NCBI GenBank assembly: GCA_034509425.1
Contig: JAVTVJ010000033.1
Span: 1,116,001 to 1,180,000 of the forward strand
Origin: Eopsaltria australis
Taxonomy: Eukaryota; Chordata; Aves; Passeriformes; Petroicidae
DNA length: 64,000 nt
Direction of reading: 5' to 3'
The stretch's first letter is position 1; each line of letters starts with the position of its first letter. Positions 37,202 to 50,448 of this stretch are shown here, one piece after another. The notes below the pieces were generated by a model that searched no databases, was not told where the DNA came from, and saw only the letters and a list, made by a program, of their open reading frames with translations. A program made the translations under genes and the position numbers.

Positions 37202-39924
37202 ATTATAGTCACATTATCACAGTTTGGAAAACATTGAGCTAACTTGAAGAAAGCTCAAGCTGCTCGTGGAACATTCTCTTGGTCTAAAGTTTAGATATTG
37301 TCTCACTTGTATAATCAAATGTCTGTCAGTCAAACCTCTCCCAGTTTCAGTTATCTAATTAGAAATATGTCTCTGCTTTTGTTTTCACTTTGCCTGCATT
37401 AAGCCTCATGCAATAGTCTGTTTGCTACACTTGCAATATTCATGTCTTATTTCAAGTCTCTCCTTTATTCCCAGCAGCTGTCATAGTTTTACTTTTCTTT
37501 TAGAGTAATATTTGTCTTACTTTAGTGATTTAGTTTTATTATATCCAGTTGGTGTACCAAACTTTATTATTTTCCTATTCCCTCACTAGTTTTGTGTTAT
37601 TTTGACTTCTTCTCCCCAGTTTTTACCTTATGTATTTATATAATTTGTCTGTTACTAGGTGCTTTCAACAGAATTTCTCTTCATTTTCTTTCCTTATATT
37701 TTTCTCCTGTGGGATTTACCTTATTTGTCTTGCCAGGTATTTACATCACCCTCACAATTTTTCTGTTTTATATGTTGGTTTTAATATTTATTTTGTCTTG
37801 TGTTTTCCTCATGATAAATCAAATAAAGTCTCTGTTTCTCATATTAAAATTCATCTCTGCAATAATATAAGAAGCTTACAGTGATGACATGACAACTAGT
37901 ACTTCAAACTCACTTCTCCTTTGACACTCAAATGGTGACAATGTTAAAGGCTTCAGAGACAAAAGAGAAAATTCTCTTCTGTACTACTGTTATTAGGTAC
38001 ACCTGAAACCCCAGGTCTTTCCAACAGTGACCTTCTTCTATGTCAGTACAAGGGGAAAAATGACAAGGTGGGTACATTCAGGGAAGAGTAGGAGCAGCTC
38101 TGTTAGAAACTCAGAAATTCCCTCCTTGATAGCAGGTCCTTCTGCAATATCCTCTCCTGTTGCCCTATTCTCTTACAGTCCTATAAAAATATAATAAATG
38201 CCCTTCTTCATGAACAGTGTGGCAAGTTTTGTGGATATTGATATAACTGGAGAAAGGTGTTTTATGCTTTCTTATGACTACTACGGTTAAACCAATCCCA
38301 GTAATTAACTGCTAAAGCTCAGTGAGCGGTTCAGTTGTATGGATATGTATCATGTATTGGGTCTGGAGTTAGTTTTCTCCATAGCTAAAATGCAATAATG
38401 TACTGTATTTGACTAAACTGTAGATGGGGTAATTATTTTTAGTTTAATAGGTCTTTATGCCTACTGTCATCGTTGCAAAATAGTGCTTACCTCTTTGACA
38501 TTACATGCCTTGATGTGGCTAAGGAATAATTCTTCATTTATGTAACAGGTAGAAGACCATATATGTTCTCCTTTCCTATTCTCCTTTTTCTTTCATTAAT
38601 TCACTCTTCACTCTCATCTACTCCTGCTTTCTTCATTTTCTTTCTCTATTTTCAGAATGCAGATAGAAATCTCACTACTGTGGGAGGATTGTCAGACTGT
38701 TAATAGGATCAGAACTCTGCATTAGTCAGGCAAAATGTTCTGCCTCTTCGCAATGACTGAGGAGGTCACCACCACATATCCAAATATCACCACTTCCAAG
38801 AACATTTAAAAAAAATAACTGCATTTGAGAAAAGGAGCTATTACAAGCTGAAGAAGTATGAGAGTTTATTTTGTACTGGAGTTTACAGCTGGAGGTTATG
38901 GAGAAACCTACTATTTGAGACAGTTCTTGTACAAGGACTTTTTATTTACAGAGAGTAGAACACTGAACAGCTTGAACTATGTGCTGTCCCACATTGCACA
39001 TTCCTCTTTCAAAAGCAACTCCATTTTCATTTTGCAGGTGTCAGAGGAAAATGTTCCTGAAAACATTCATAGTGTGTTTCACAAAATGAGTCTGACTAAA
39101 TTTTGCCATAAGTCTCAAGTGTGTTTTTGCCACCCAAATTTTGAACTTCTAAAGGGGCCATGCTCAACTCTATGTCTCTGTATTGCCTCCTACTTAGGCT
39201 GCAGAACACTTCAACAAATCATCTCAAAACAGAGGAATTCATGGGCCTTACTGCTACTTCAAGTCAAACCAAAGTATTCCAATTTTGGTTTATACTACAA
39301 GAGAATGAAATGGTAGAACAAAAGTAATCTGAAATTACTGTACTGTAAATGTGAAGAGGAAGGCAATGCCAAAATTAACAGAATGTGAAACATGATTCTG
39401 CAATCCATCACTACCTTCCTCTCAGCTGGAAGTGAGGTTGTTGAACAGATGTGTTGGGATTTCTGCAGAGAAAGGCGAAAGAACCTGGAGAAACACAAAA
39501 GGAAACCTCCACTAAGGACATCTTGAGAGAAGATGGGCTGAGAAGGACTCTGCTATGCCACTCAAAATATCCAGTCAAGTAGTCCCTAGGACATTATCTT
39601 GTCATGATTTTCTCTTTGGCACAAGGTACACAGTAGCTGAGGAATGTCACAACAGAAGGCATTTTATCCCTCTGTGTATCAAGTCTATCTACAAAGCAAA
39701 ATGAAAAGCAGTCTGGTTTCCAATATTTTAGGAAATTTTTATGTCTGATTTTGGCACATGACACCCAGCCTTCCTCTGATGGTAGATTTCTGTTTAGACT
39801 GGATATAAGTAGGTCAACTAGATTTTATGAACCATGTCACAAGTTAAAAAGAAACTGTATGCACAGAGTATAGAACAAGCTCACAGAAACATCTCAAGGC
39901 TTCCTCTGTCAAGCTCAAGGATGG

Positions 39925-39961
39925 TTTTTTTTTGTTTGTTTTGTTTTGGTTTTTTTTTTTT
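39925..39961. repeat. T/G low-complexity tract
   Basis: T-rich simple sequence with (TTTG/TTTTG) interruptions, followed by a run of about a dozen T. Confidence 0.85.
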
Positions 39962-41914
39962 GAAAGCAACATACTTTCAGAACTAGGGAAATTAAAAGAA
40001 GCAACAGGACAAAGTTAACATAGAAAGACACTGATAAAGAGAAAAAGACCAGTTTTCACTGTTTTGGACAAATTGGTATGGTAGGTTTCATTTATTGATT
40101 ACATATATTACTATATCTGGAGTCAAAGATTATCCAGAAGGCTGATTGGAAAATATACTTTTCAGCCATACTGCTTTCAGGTTATCTACATGTGACACTC
40201 CAAGACAAGGCTCTGCATAATAAGGCAGAAAAGTACTTCTAAAATTATATTTATTTGTTTCAGATAGATGAGTTTGACTTAAAAGTAAAATCATCAATTA
40301 TACACCATCTTGGTCTTTACTGTTTGCACTTTTCAAACATTTGTTATGTCTTTCTATCAGTTGCTTGGTATTTATGGTCATGAAAGAAATCTGAATATAT
40401 AAAGACTTCCACAAGAAAATGAATAATTGTTAGGAGTGGAAATTGGAAAGTGGGAATTTAATATCACTTCTGTATTTTCTTTCAGAATAAGAAAGAGACA
40501 AATGACTACAAATGAAAGCTGTTTCTCTTGCTGGAGTGGAAACAATAGTCCCAGTGGATTCAGCAACCTGAAAACTCTGAAAAAGGAGAGTTCAAAATCT
40601 GTGTATTACAAAATTTCAGATTAGACTATTCATTTCCTGCCTGAAAGTCACTATTTCTATCAATCTCTCTCCTTGATGTGGAGTTACTCACTGAATTGTA
40701 TCCATCTGATTAACAATAGGATTTTTTCATCGAGGTGAATAACCAAATTACTTGTGAAAACAAGATCATTATCTTCAGGTAGTAGTGAGATTGGATATAT
40801 ATTACTATTTGCACATCTCTAGAACCAATCCCATTACATTTAAATTGGAATTTGATTTAAGCATCTAATTTATAAATATAAGATTGAACCAAGACTTTGG
40901 TTTATATTCCTAAGCCATGATTAATAAATCTGTCTAGTAAATCAGTCTTTTTTAACAAATAAACTGGGTTTCATAAAATAGATCTTAATAACCAGAGTAT
41001 ATGAAGTCCTGACATATAAATCACAGATATGACTAAAAATCAGTCATATTGCTTGTAAATCAGCAATGCTACTTTAAAAAGTGCCATGCATCTCAAAAAA
41101 GGTGAAAGACAAATGTTCCTTACTTTATGTATGTATATTTAATTTAGGTATTTAAAGTGAAAGCAATTATAAAGCTACTTCTGAAATGGTTATTTGAAAA
41201 ACAGCACCTTAAAGCAATGATAGAGCAGAAGGGGAATTTTATTGGTATTCATAAATGTGCACCTTGCCATTTGTAACTGTCTTTGTACTCTCCCCTCTGC
41301 ACAGGCTGCCTATCAGGGTTGTAGTGTGCTGTCAAGATTGTTGCAGGTCTGATGCTTGTTATTCTCCTGTTTAGTTTTTTCAAATATGCCCTTGCCAGTC
41401 TCAGTAGCAAGAGACAGACTGCTTTAATTTATTCATTTCCAGATTCTGTTTTAGAGGTTGAGGCTACACCGCAGTTCATGAATGCCAAATTTGAGTAGAT
41501 GGAAAAAGTGAGAGGAAGAGGTTAATTGATCCTTAAAAATATTGAAAACAATATTTTTTCTAGTGTTCTTCAGCGAGTTTCTGCTTTTCTTGTTTAGCGG
41601 GAGCATTTGCGAATGATCCAATATTCTTCAGTCATTTACTCAAGGAGTAAGTGAAATGCCAAGAGACTTTAGGTCTAACTTCAGTGTGTATAGGAAAATT
41701 CAGTCAATTCTTCCCTGAAGTTCTTAAACATTTAGGTTTGGTATGATTTGATTTGAAATTTTGGGTGCTGGCTTTTTTAATTATTTATTTATTTGATATT
41801 GGTTTTGTTTACTTGTTTGTTTTTCAGCAAGAGAAATCTCCTTTTTCAGTTAGTAGGAATAAGTGTATAAAGAAAAATATAAAAGCATAAACTGTAATTA
41901 CATCAAGTCCAATT

Positions 41915-41986
41915 TGTATATAATAATGTATAATATAATATAATATAATATAATAATGTATAAGTATAATATGTATAATATGTAAT
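41915..41986. repeat. (TATAA)n microsatellite
   Basis: A pentanucleotide TATAA array, perfect for about five units in the middle and flanked by related TAATGTATAA and TATGTATAAT variants. Confidence 0.85.
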
Positions 41987-43423
41987 CAATATATCTTTTA
42001 GTTCTTTACACTAGTTTTCAATCCTCAAATATTATGAAAATCTTTCCATAAACAGAAGCAGAGGCTTTATTTCCTTCCTCCCCAATTAAACCCATAATAT
42101 TTCCTGCAGAGTTCAAAACTGACAAACGTTTAATCTGAGTTGGGAAAGACTCATTTCTCACCCTCATTCATTCTGCACTTCTCCCATGCTGGACCAACAC
42201 CTCGACTGGAAGGATACTAGAGAGAGTAACAGTGGGAAAAAATGACTTTTGATTTACCCTATTGTAATTTACACAGGTAATAAAAATATAATCAATGAAA
42301 GTTTTCAAATATATACCTTACCAAAGTAGATCTTTGTAACAAAGATGTATGTCTGTTCTGGCTTTCTCTTTCATTTAAATAAGAATTTTTAAATACCTTT
42401 TCTTCTTTTGTATCCAATGCTCTCAATGGAAATGTTTAAATTATTTAGACTTTTGCCAAAAAGTCATTTTGCCTAAAAGAACCATGTTCTATCAAGGTTT
42501 ACTTTAAAGCATATTTCCCTTCACAGATTTCTGTCTCTTCCTTTTATGTAACTAAAAATGCAATATAAATAAAAGGCCTAATATTTTAGTAGATTTTAGC
42601 TATGTTATTTCTACACAATTTTAGCTCTTCTTTGCTGCTTTTTTTTTTATTTAATATTTTTTTAAGTCTGAGAGACAGTGAGGAGTACTAATAGCCAAGA
42701 TCTCAGTTTACTCTGTCAGTCATTTGAGGCTTTTTGTAGACAGATTTGTTAGTGCAATGCCTTCCTGTAATTATTTTCCAAGAGACCAGATGCAAAGCAA
42801 CTACTACCAAGTTGGAACTAAAGAAATGGAACTTTAAAGACAAAATTTAACCCTCTGATTTTGTGTATTTAATGATATAGTCCTGTCACTCTCATAGTGA
42901 TGGTGCAAGTGTATAAAGAAATTCAAATTTTTAAGAGAGTTTATTAACCCAATAGAGACCTATATTGACAGAAAAGCTCTCTTTCCTGTTTTCTACATTT
43001 CTGTTGCTATGGCAGACACAATACCACAAAACCGTTCCTTTAAAATCTGTGTGTATGTGAAAGATCTGTGTCCTCTGTGTTACTATGCTCACCATTTCTA
43101 TGCTGCAGTGTCCTGTCTACAAAATGCAGATTATAAAAATATATTTTAATATTTTTTCTCCCTTTTTTTCTCCGGTCTGTATTTTATACACTTTCTTCTT
43201 TTATGATTGTTTTTTGACAATGTCCAAAATACAAGTAAATTTCTTGCCCACATCCCAGATATCTTAAGCCTTTCACCTTATAAAGGGGATTTCTGGTCCC
43301 ACCTTCCTCTTGAGAATGTACAGGAGAAACAACAAACAGAAATACTGCTATATTTTTGTTTTATCCACTTTTGTGTTATTGTGGTCAGAAATCATTTGCT
43401 GTTGTTATGATACTCTGAAATAA

Positions 43424-43940
43424 TGTTGGGGTCTGTTTATCAAAAGATGCCTCAGCCAGAATTAAGATATAAATGACACCATATGCCAAAGTCAATAGTA
43501 CAGATTTTATTTAACAGTAAAGCGGGGACCCGGAGGAAAAGAAAAAGAGACAGACAGAGAGATTAAGAAGAGAGATAGTCAACACCACATAGGTCCCTGT
43601 GTCATCCTGCCAGCCTTGCTTCTTCTGTTCCTCTCAGTGTTGGGGGTCCCCAGACTGTTTTTGTGGAGGTGCCACTTTTGTACAGTCCATATCCAAGGTA
43701 TCTACGAGGTGTTCATGCCATTCCCACAACTTGAGATTGCATATGTGTAAGCAGTTGCCTGCTTCCGTTCTCACAGTTTGCCATGGTGTGAATTTTTTCC
43801 CTACAGGTTACCCAGATTCACCTCACCAGGCTGAGCATCTTCCTGTTGCTGTCGTCTGTGGTTTTCCCAGTCTGCATAGTGGAATTTTGTCTGGTGTGTG
43901 TTAATTCCAAACATTTCACTTCTGTCAGGCAAAGTCTCCA
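43424..43940 (-). mobile_element. probable endogenous-retrovirus LTR (minus strand), partial
   Basis: Read on the minus strand this block ends in ...CCCCAACA at 43424, a typical retroviral LTR terminus. A polyadenylation signal AATAAA lies about 90 bp before that end (TTTATT on the plus strand at about 43507-43512). It is GC-richer than its surroundings and holds purine- and pyrimidine-rich segments as LTRs often do. The opposite end, which should show TG on the minus strand, is not clear; one candidate is at about 43938-43940. No target duplication was found: AAATAA precedes 43424, but no matching copy was seen on the right. No retroviral coding region is present, so this would be a solo or broken LTR. 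It lies about 45 bp from a CR1 copy. An unclassified repeat or unique sequence remains possible. Confidence 0.45.
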
Positions 43941-43985
43941 GTGACTGAAAAGAGGGAAAATATTGCAACCATTTGTTTAAAAGGG

Positions 43986-44835
43986 TTAAAAGGAGGACCC
44001 TAAGAACTACCAATCAAACAGCCTCACCTCTGTGTCCAGTGAGATCATGGAACAGGTTGTCCTGGAAGATATGTCAAAACTTTGAAGATAGAGAAATTAT
44101 TAGAGACAATCAGTGCAAGGAACTCCATTTGGGATGAGGTAGTCACTGGTATCAGTACAGCCTGAGGGATGAATGGATTGAGAGTATCCGTGTAGAAAGG
44201 GACCTGCAGATAACGTTAGATGAAAAGTTTTAATATAAGCCAAGACTATGAACAGAAAGCCAACCGTATCCTGGCCTGCTTTAAAAGCAGCACGGCCAGG
44301 AGGGCAAGGGATGGGGTTCTACCCCTCTGATTTGCCCTCATGAGACCTCACCTGATGTGCTGCATCTAGCTCTGAGGTGCTCAGCTCAAGAAAGACAGGG
44401 GTCTGTTGGAGAGGGTCTAGAGTAGGGCTATGGAAATTTTCCATGGAGTACCTCTTCTATGAAGGCAGGATTGTGCAGCCTTCTGAAGACAAGAGGGCTC
44501 TGGGAAGACCACATTGAAGCCTTTAAATATACCTGGGGGGTTTATGAGAAAGATGGAATCTTTTTGCAAGGGTCTGTAGTGACAGAATAAAGGGTGACAG
44601 TTTTAAAACAAAAGATGATAAGTTTAGGTTGCAAGATATTTTTTATGAAGAAGGCAGTGAAAACACTGGCACAGGTTGTGAATGCCCATCCCTGGAAGTG
44701 TTCAAGATCAAGTGAGATAGTGTTTTGAGTAATCTAATGAAAGATGCCCCTGCTCATGGAAGGTGAGTTGGATTAGATGACCTTTCAAGGTCCCTTCCCA
44801 ACCCGAACCATTCTATAAATCTATGATTTTATGAA
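43986..44835 (+). mobile_element. CR1 LINE with internal deletion, RT fragment plus 3' end
   Basis: A forward CR1 copy in two joined parts. The first (about 43990-44136) comes from the reverse-transcriptase region of ORF2. GGAGGACCCTAAGAACTACC, AGCCTCACCTCTGTG and GAGATCATGGAACAGG give a decayed version of the conserved NYR-xx-SLTS-x-x-x-K-IME segment. The second part (about 44137 onward) is the distal ORF2 and 3' end: ATCCTGGCCTGCTTTAAAAG, AGCACGGCCAGGAGGGCAAG, TTGGATTAGATGACC, CAAGGTCCCTTCCC and an ATTCTATAAATCTATGA tail. In an intact CR1 these parts are separated by roughly a kilobase of ORF2, so an internal deletion is inferred. Frame breaks throughout show it is dead. Its terminal subtype resembles the copy at 13.6 kb. 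Confidence 0.93.
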
Positions 44836-47800
44836 GACAGAACCAGAGACTATATAAAGTAGTGCTTTACATGTAGGGTTGCGGTTTTTTTTCCAAATTT
44901 GCTGATTGCATTATTATATTTGTAATGTAGACAAATGTTTTGCTTTCTTATCACTATCCGAGTATTGAGTCCAAGACAAATATATTTAAAACAGATATTA
45001 GAAAAAAGTCATGTATCTTTGAAAACATTTCTTTCATTATTTGTCATCAGCAACAGAAAAATAATACTTCATACATTATTTGAATGCTGTGGGAACAATC
45101 TTAACATTTAGGCTGAAACGCAGCACCTAAAATCTAAGATACCCTTCACTCATTAAATTCTAATTTCTTGATTCTTCTGGGTATCTGAGAGGGGCACTGA
45201 AGATAGAAATGCCATAAAAAATAGGAATATGATAGAAAATAACAGACTTGCAGTAGAGTGGGAAGCTTACTGACAACTTCTTCATACCCATTGTTCTCCC
45301 ACTGTTTTATTCACCAGGTTCTGATCAGTCTGTCAAGAAGAAACCAGTATTTCTATAGATAGCTGCGACTGTAGCTAGTTGTTTTCCATCTTGGGCTTGG
45401 TTTTGCTGGTTTTGTATTTTTTCTCCAATGACCATTTTTAAGACTTAAGAAAAGAAAAAAGGACCTTTTTTAAACATAATATGACCATTTTATTTTTATT
45501 TTGCCACTGAGGATGGTATTCAGTCAAAACTAATGGCTAGTGAACCAGTATTCCTGTATTTGTTAAATTTCTACAAATATTCTATAGAGAAAAGTAGTTG
45601 GATTGGGGTAAACCCAGAGTGGATTTTACCTAACTAAGGACCTGATTTAAGGAATATACAGATGGTTATCTCCTCCTATTTAATATTATAGGAGGTATTT
45701 ACTTCAGAAAAATGGATTGAACAGCAATCTAAAACATTGCTACATGCTAGATGTTTTAGATAGAGAAAGTGATTCATTTTTCTGTCATTCTTTTAAGAAA
45801 TGGCCATTTACCTACATGGCTGAAAATTTTATGGAAATTACCTATTGAAAATCTGATTTCTGGACAGTTTACTCACCACTTTTGGATACAGTGTATTCTG
45901 AGAATCTCTTGTATCCATCATTCTTGTCTCAGGAGAGAAAGAGTAACAGCTAGTGGATCTGAATACAGTGATTTACTTAAAAACCAGTGAGAGTAGAGGT
46001 ACCTGAGATGCTAACCCACGGTGTTGCATTCAGTAGGACTAAGCTGCTCTTCCCCCAGGGAGAACTGGGAAAGTTGGAGAGCAAGTTGTATAAATTCATG
46101 CCATAATTCTGCTCACAGTTACCAGTCTTGGGTGTCATCCATCAGGGTGCCTCTCTGGGGTCTCCCACCTTTCATCTTCATGAATCTCTGTGATCTTTGA
46201 GATGTTTCCTCATTTCCAGATTATTTCCTCCAGCCAGAGCAAAACTAAGGACTTCACCACATCCTTTCTGATATTACTTCTTTCCAAGGCTATTTTCATT
46301 TTGTGAACCATATTTCTTTCAGCATCAGCCCCTCTGTTTGGTATCCTAAGCCTCCAGTTTTTCCTGATTAAATAGTCTGTGTACAAAAGCACAACTTTGC
46401 AATTGGTGTTCCTCTTTCATGTCTTTTTATTAACTGAAGGATTTAGGATGTGCTAAGTGTTTATATCAGGTGTTACAAAACTTTACATCCAGTCCATAGC
46501 AGTTTCATCTAGCAAATAGAAGACTTTTGTTGGGGAATTCAAAAGTTCAGTTTCGAGTAATTACAGTTACAGAAATTTATCCTGCTTGCTGACTTCTGTT
46601 AGTATTCACAGCTTAATGACTAAGAAACAAATATAACACCAGATAGAATTCACTTTAGCATCATTTCAAAGAATCATAAAAATAAATATATTTTAACAAT
46701 GGGAATGATTCAATTCCCGTGTGAATGTGGAAAAAGTCACTGAAGGTCAAATTGTTGATTACACAAATGGAGCAAGACTGGTTTTTTTGTGATGATGAAA
46801 AGAAAATATATGCTGTGGCATGAAAATGATAACAGTCATAAGTCAGAAGACGAGCATTGGGTAAATACATGTATTTACGCTGTGAGATCAGCACAGAAGA
46901 TAACATTTATGAATGAGATGGAAAAAGAGTGCCTCAAGGTGAGCAAAAAAAGATTTTGCTGAAAATTTAAAGCCCCAGAAAGCTTTAAAAAAAGGAGAAA
47001 GAAAAGAGTGATAAAATGTAATTATCATTGTGCTTTTACGTTTCTTGCATCACTTCTCATTTCACATTGGTCCTAAAACAACTAAGACAACAATTGTTTG
47101 TTTCTGGAAGATGGATTGTTGTCAAAAATAGAAATGTGCAACGTGCTGCAAGAAAAAAATCCTTTATCTAAGGGCTTTACTACTTCATGTAGCAAACAGA
47201 GTAATAACTACAAAATGTTTCATTTCATTTGAAACTGCAAATGAACTACTCATCATTGATATTTGAAAATATTGATTTTTTATTTTATGTTTTATTAACC
47301 ATAGCTGCTTTTCATATATACTGCAAGAAAAAAGACAGACTTTTTAAAGCAAGAAAGGTCACTTGTATGCTACTTTGGATGTAATACAGCTCAAAATTTT
47401 TACCCACTGATTTTTATATTATTTATTATATGATCACTTTGAATAACAGGTCAAGCAGGGATTCAGAAACTGATGTTCATCTTGAAACATGCTGGCATTT
47501 TTCAAGTAGTTAGGATTACTAGCTTGGTCAAAAAATTATGTAATAACAGGTGATTTTGCACCTGTAATTTCAATCCTCTCCTCTCTAGTACATCCCACTA
47601 ATGTCAGTGTGAACCTTGTTATTACAAATTTAATATCAATAGAATTCAGTAAAAGACGGAAAGTTTATCAGAATTAAAATTTACCAAAGACCATTATAGA
47701 TTTATAAAATTTAAATCCTGCTGTAAGATCAGTGTCCAAAAGATTTAGTTGTGTGTTTATAAATGTGTAAACTTTTGTTCTGAAATGTAAAAGCTGCCTC

Positions 47801-49874
47801 AGTTAGAAAATTGTTTAAAAAAGGACAAATCAAAACTCTATCTATGATGGAAAACAATAATTAACCTCAATAAGTTAAGTCAAATATAAACAGATGGAGG
47901 AACATATGCTAAGTAAAACGTAAATGTGAAGAGAACTTGGTAAAGCCTAGAATTTCAGATTCTCTTTTTTGTTTGTCTGTTTTACCTTAAAGAAATTTCA
48001 AAATGTTAGGTTTCAAATATAAGTAAAATTTTACCAAGTACCACAGTAGTGAAACAATGCAATTTGTCCAAGTAGATAAGGTTCCAGAAAGGCGTTCCTG
48101 AAATGAGGACAAAATATGACAGGAATAATGCTGTACCTCATTATGACAAGCTTGTCTTATCTATCAATCTCCTATTTCCCAATATTCCAATGTGAACATA
48201 TTCATCATAGTTTTCAACAACAGTTGCTTCTAAAGTATTAAAAAAAAAATTGTTCAAATTTCATCAACTTTGCAGCTACAGATACAGTGTTAAACAAGCA
48301 AACCAGTGATGAATAATAATAATATATCAAAAAATTATGAGATAAAGCCCACAAACAATTAAACAAACAAATGTCCTTCCAAAAGAAGACCAAACCCAAA
48401 CCACATCCCCTTTCTCCTTATTTTCTTGAACAAGTTTTTCACTTACTCTCTTTTGTTCTGGGGATTGGAATGATTTCTTACTATCCGTAAGTGCAGGGTC
48501 TAAATTTGATTCCGTTATGATTAATAAAAAGGGGTTTGTTCTTTTTTTTTATTTTTCTTTTCTGCTCTTCAGTTTGTGTTTTTAAGCTATTGATTCTCTT
48601 GAAAAAGAGGGAGAACCAGACAAATGAACAATTAGTTAAAATTTCTTCTTTGACTTGGCAAAGATTTTGGATATAGATTATTCTGTGAGAAGGAAGGAAT
48701 CATAAAACACTCTTCACTCTCATTAACAGTTACAAAAGCTTAGAGGATGAAGAAATACTGGATGTGTTAATTCTTGTAATTTAATTAACACTACTGATTT
48801 CCATTACCATCCTCCTCACACTTAGTAGGTACACATTCATCTCTCACCTCCAATGAGAAATAGATACCTTTAGGAAAGAGATTAAAAAGTCGAGAGTAGG
48901 AGCCCTGCAGCCCCTAGTTATGGGCCTGTGCTGATTTCAATGAGCAATTAGAAACCATCTCTGTTATGTTACCCTGTGTGTGCATTTTTAGTAAATGTAT
49001 AAATCTTACTTCAAAAGATTCACAGTTAATTTTCATTTACTGTAGAGCATTTCTTCTCCAAAGTTAGTTTCAGTGTTCTATTAAAGAAGTATTGAAAATT
49101 CCTTTTGCAAAATGTTATAAAATTTTAGCATGATTCTGCTATAAACAGAAGTACCAGAAATGAGTAGTTAAGAAACTATTTGAAATCAGAGAAATTCAGT
49201 ATTAATCAATGAAGTTAAGGGCTCTGTACAGGAGTTTCAAACACGTTGCTTCTCCAATGTGAAGAAACAGAGCTGACATCACTTCACATATCAGGATAAT
49301 TTCTTCTATACCATTGGCTGAGATTGTGAGAAAAAACATTTTTCTTGCTTTTCTTTTCCTTTAATCTCTATGAATTGAAGCATAAAGCCATTCTTGGACA
49401 TAATATGTTTCCCTCTACCTGATGCTTTACCTTTCGGGACGAGCACATGGAATTGAAAAGGGTCTGGCTTAACGATTTCAAATCCTTGCTATCACAGATA
49501 ATTGTCAGACATAATCCATTTATAAAACAATTTTAAGGATAATTGAAAGTTTGTTTGTTTGTTTTGTACTGCTGTTGCTAGAAAACTATTACAAATTCTT
49601 GTTCCTCTATTTCTTAGAAAGTTCTTAATCTTAATGATGGGACTGCATTTTGAATACCCTCAAATAATGTGCAAAAAGTTAGCATGCTGTTACTGAAGCA
49701 ATGTATTCTATCCTCCATTTACCTACATTGGTTTTGATTTTTTTTTCAGATGGTTCTTTCTTTCAAAATAAGATTTTAAGTTAAAAAATGTGGTATTAAT
49801 CTCAAGTTATTTTTATTACTTCTTAAGTCTTTTATTCATAAGGAAAAAGCTAATACAGCATTATCCTGGTTTTC
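44836..49874. other. AT-rich sequence without recognisable gene
   Basis: Five kilobases of AT-rich DNA without a supported gene or named element. A more balanced block at 46010-46210 and a short one at 48890-48990 stand out slightly. Simple TTTG/TTTT tracts occur near 48537-48563 and 49548-49566. Confidence 0.5.
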
Positions 49875-49879
49875 AAACC

Positions 49880-50448
49880 TTAGCACAATACCTCTGTGCA
49901 AGGTTTAGGTTGCAGGGTGGTACAGGAGTGGCTTCTGTGAGAAGCTGACAGAAGCTTCCCCTGTGCCCAACAGAGTCAATGCCATGGGGTCCAAGACTGA
50001 CCCCTCACTGGCCAAGACTGACCTTCTCAGCAATGATGGGAGTGCCTCTCAGATAACAGAATTCAGAGAAAAAATCTGCTGTGTGATGAAAAGACTGCAA
50101 CCCCCATTCCACATCCCCTGTGCTGCTTGAGCAGGAGGAGGTAGAGAATTCGGGAGAAATGTTGAGCCTGGGAAAAAGGGAGGGATTGGAGGGAACAGTG
50201 GATGAAAGTGTTTATAGATTTTGTTTTTATTTCTCCTTACTCTGATCTGTTAGGTAATAAACTAGATGAACTTCCCCAAGTCGAGTCTGTTTTGCCCATG
50301 ACAGTAACTGGTGAGTGATCTCTCCCTGCTCCTATTTCAACCCACAAGAGTTGAGAGAATTGTATTTAGACTCCTCTGTCCTGTTGAATAGGGGAGTAAA
50401 AGAATGACTTTGCTGGGCACCTGGCATCCAGCCAGGGTCAATCCACCA
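49880..50448 (+). mobile_element. solo ERVL-type LTR (endogenous retrovirus)
   Basis: A GC-richer block that I recognise as an LTR of the ERVL-like class common in modern bird genomes. Diagnostic phrases in order are TGCAAGGTTTAGGTTGCAGG, GAGAAGCTGACAGAAGCTTC, GGTAGAGAATTCGGGAG, TAATAAACTAGATGAAC (polyadenylation signal AATAAA included), CCCCAAGTCGAGTCTGTTTT, GTGAGTGATCTCTCCCTG and CACCTGGCATCCAGCCAGGG, ending CCACCA at 50448. The 5-bp sequence AAACC lies just before (49875-49879) and just after (50449-50453), as expected for an ERVL target duplication. If so, the usual initial TG has become TT. The central part seems much shorter than in family members I remember. No gag, pol or env sequence is adjacent, so it is a recombined solo LTR. 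It could in principle still bear promoter activity, but nothing here shows that. Confidence 0.85.

Larger units (their letters stand above)
32886..43423. other. long AT-rich stretch without recognisable gene
   Basis: Ten and a half kilobases without a supported gene or named element. It contains simple tracts listed separately (37177-37201, 39925-39961, 41915-41986) and a 13-bp tandem duplication ACAATTTTTATTW at 33428-33453. A 152-codon plus-strand frame at 38858-39316 matches nothing known to me. The stretches 35770-36020 and 36300-36700 are more balanced in composition and might be conserved non-coding sequence, but this is speculation. Confidence 0.5.

Noticed and set aside
37177..37500. 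Poly(T) run as the reversed tail of a processed retrocopy
   Set aside because: The AATAAA on the minus strand abuts the A run directly instead of lying 10-30 bases before it. No open frame or recognisable transcript body follows.
43599..43904. 101-codon Cys-rich plus-strand frame
   Set aside because: It runs antisense through the probable minus-strand LTR and matches no protein family known to me.
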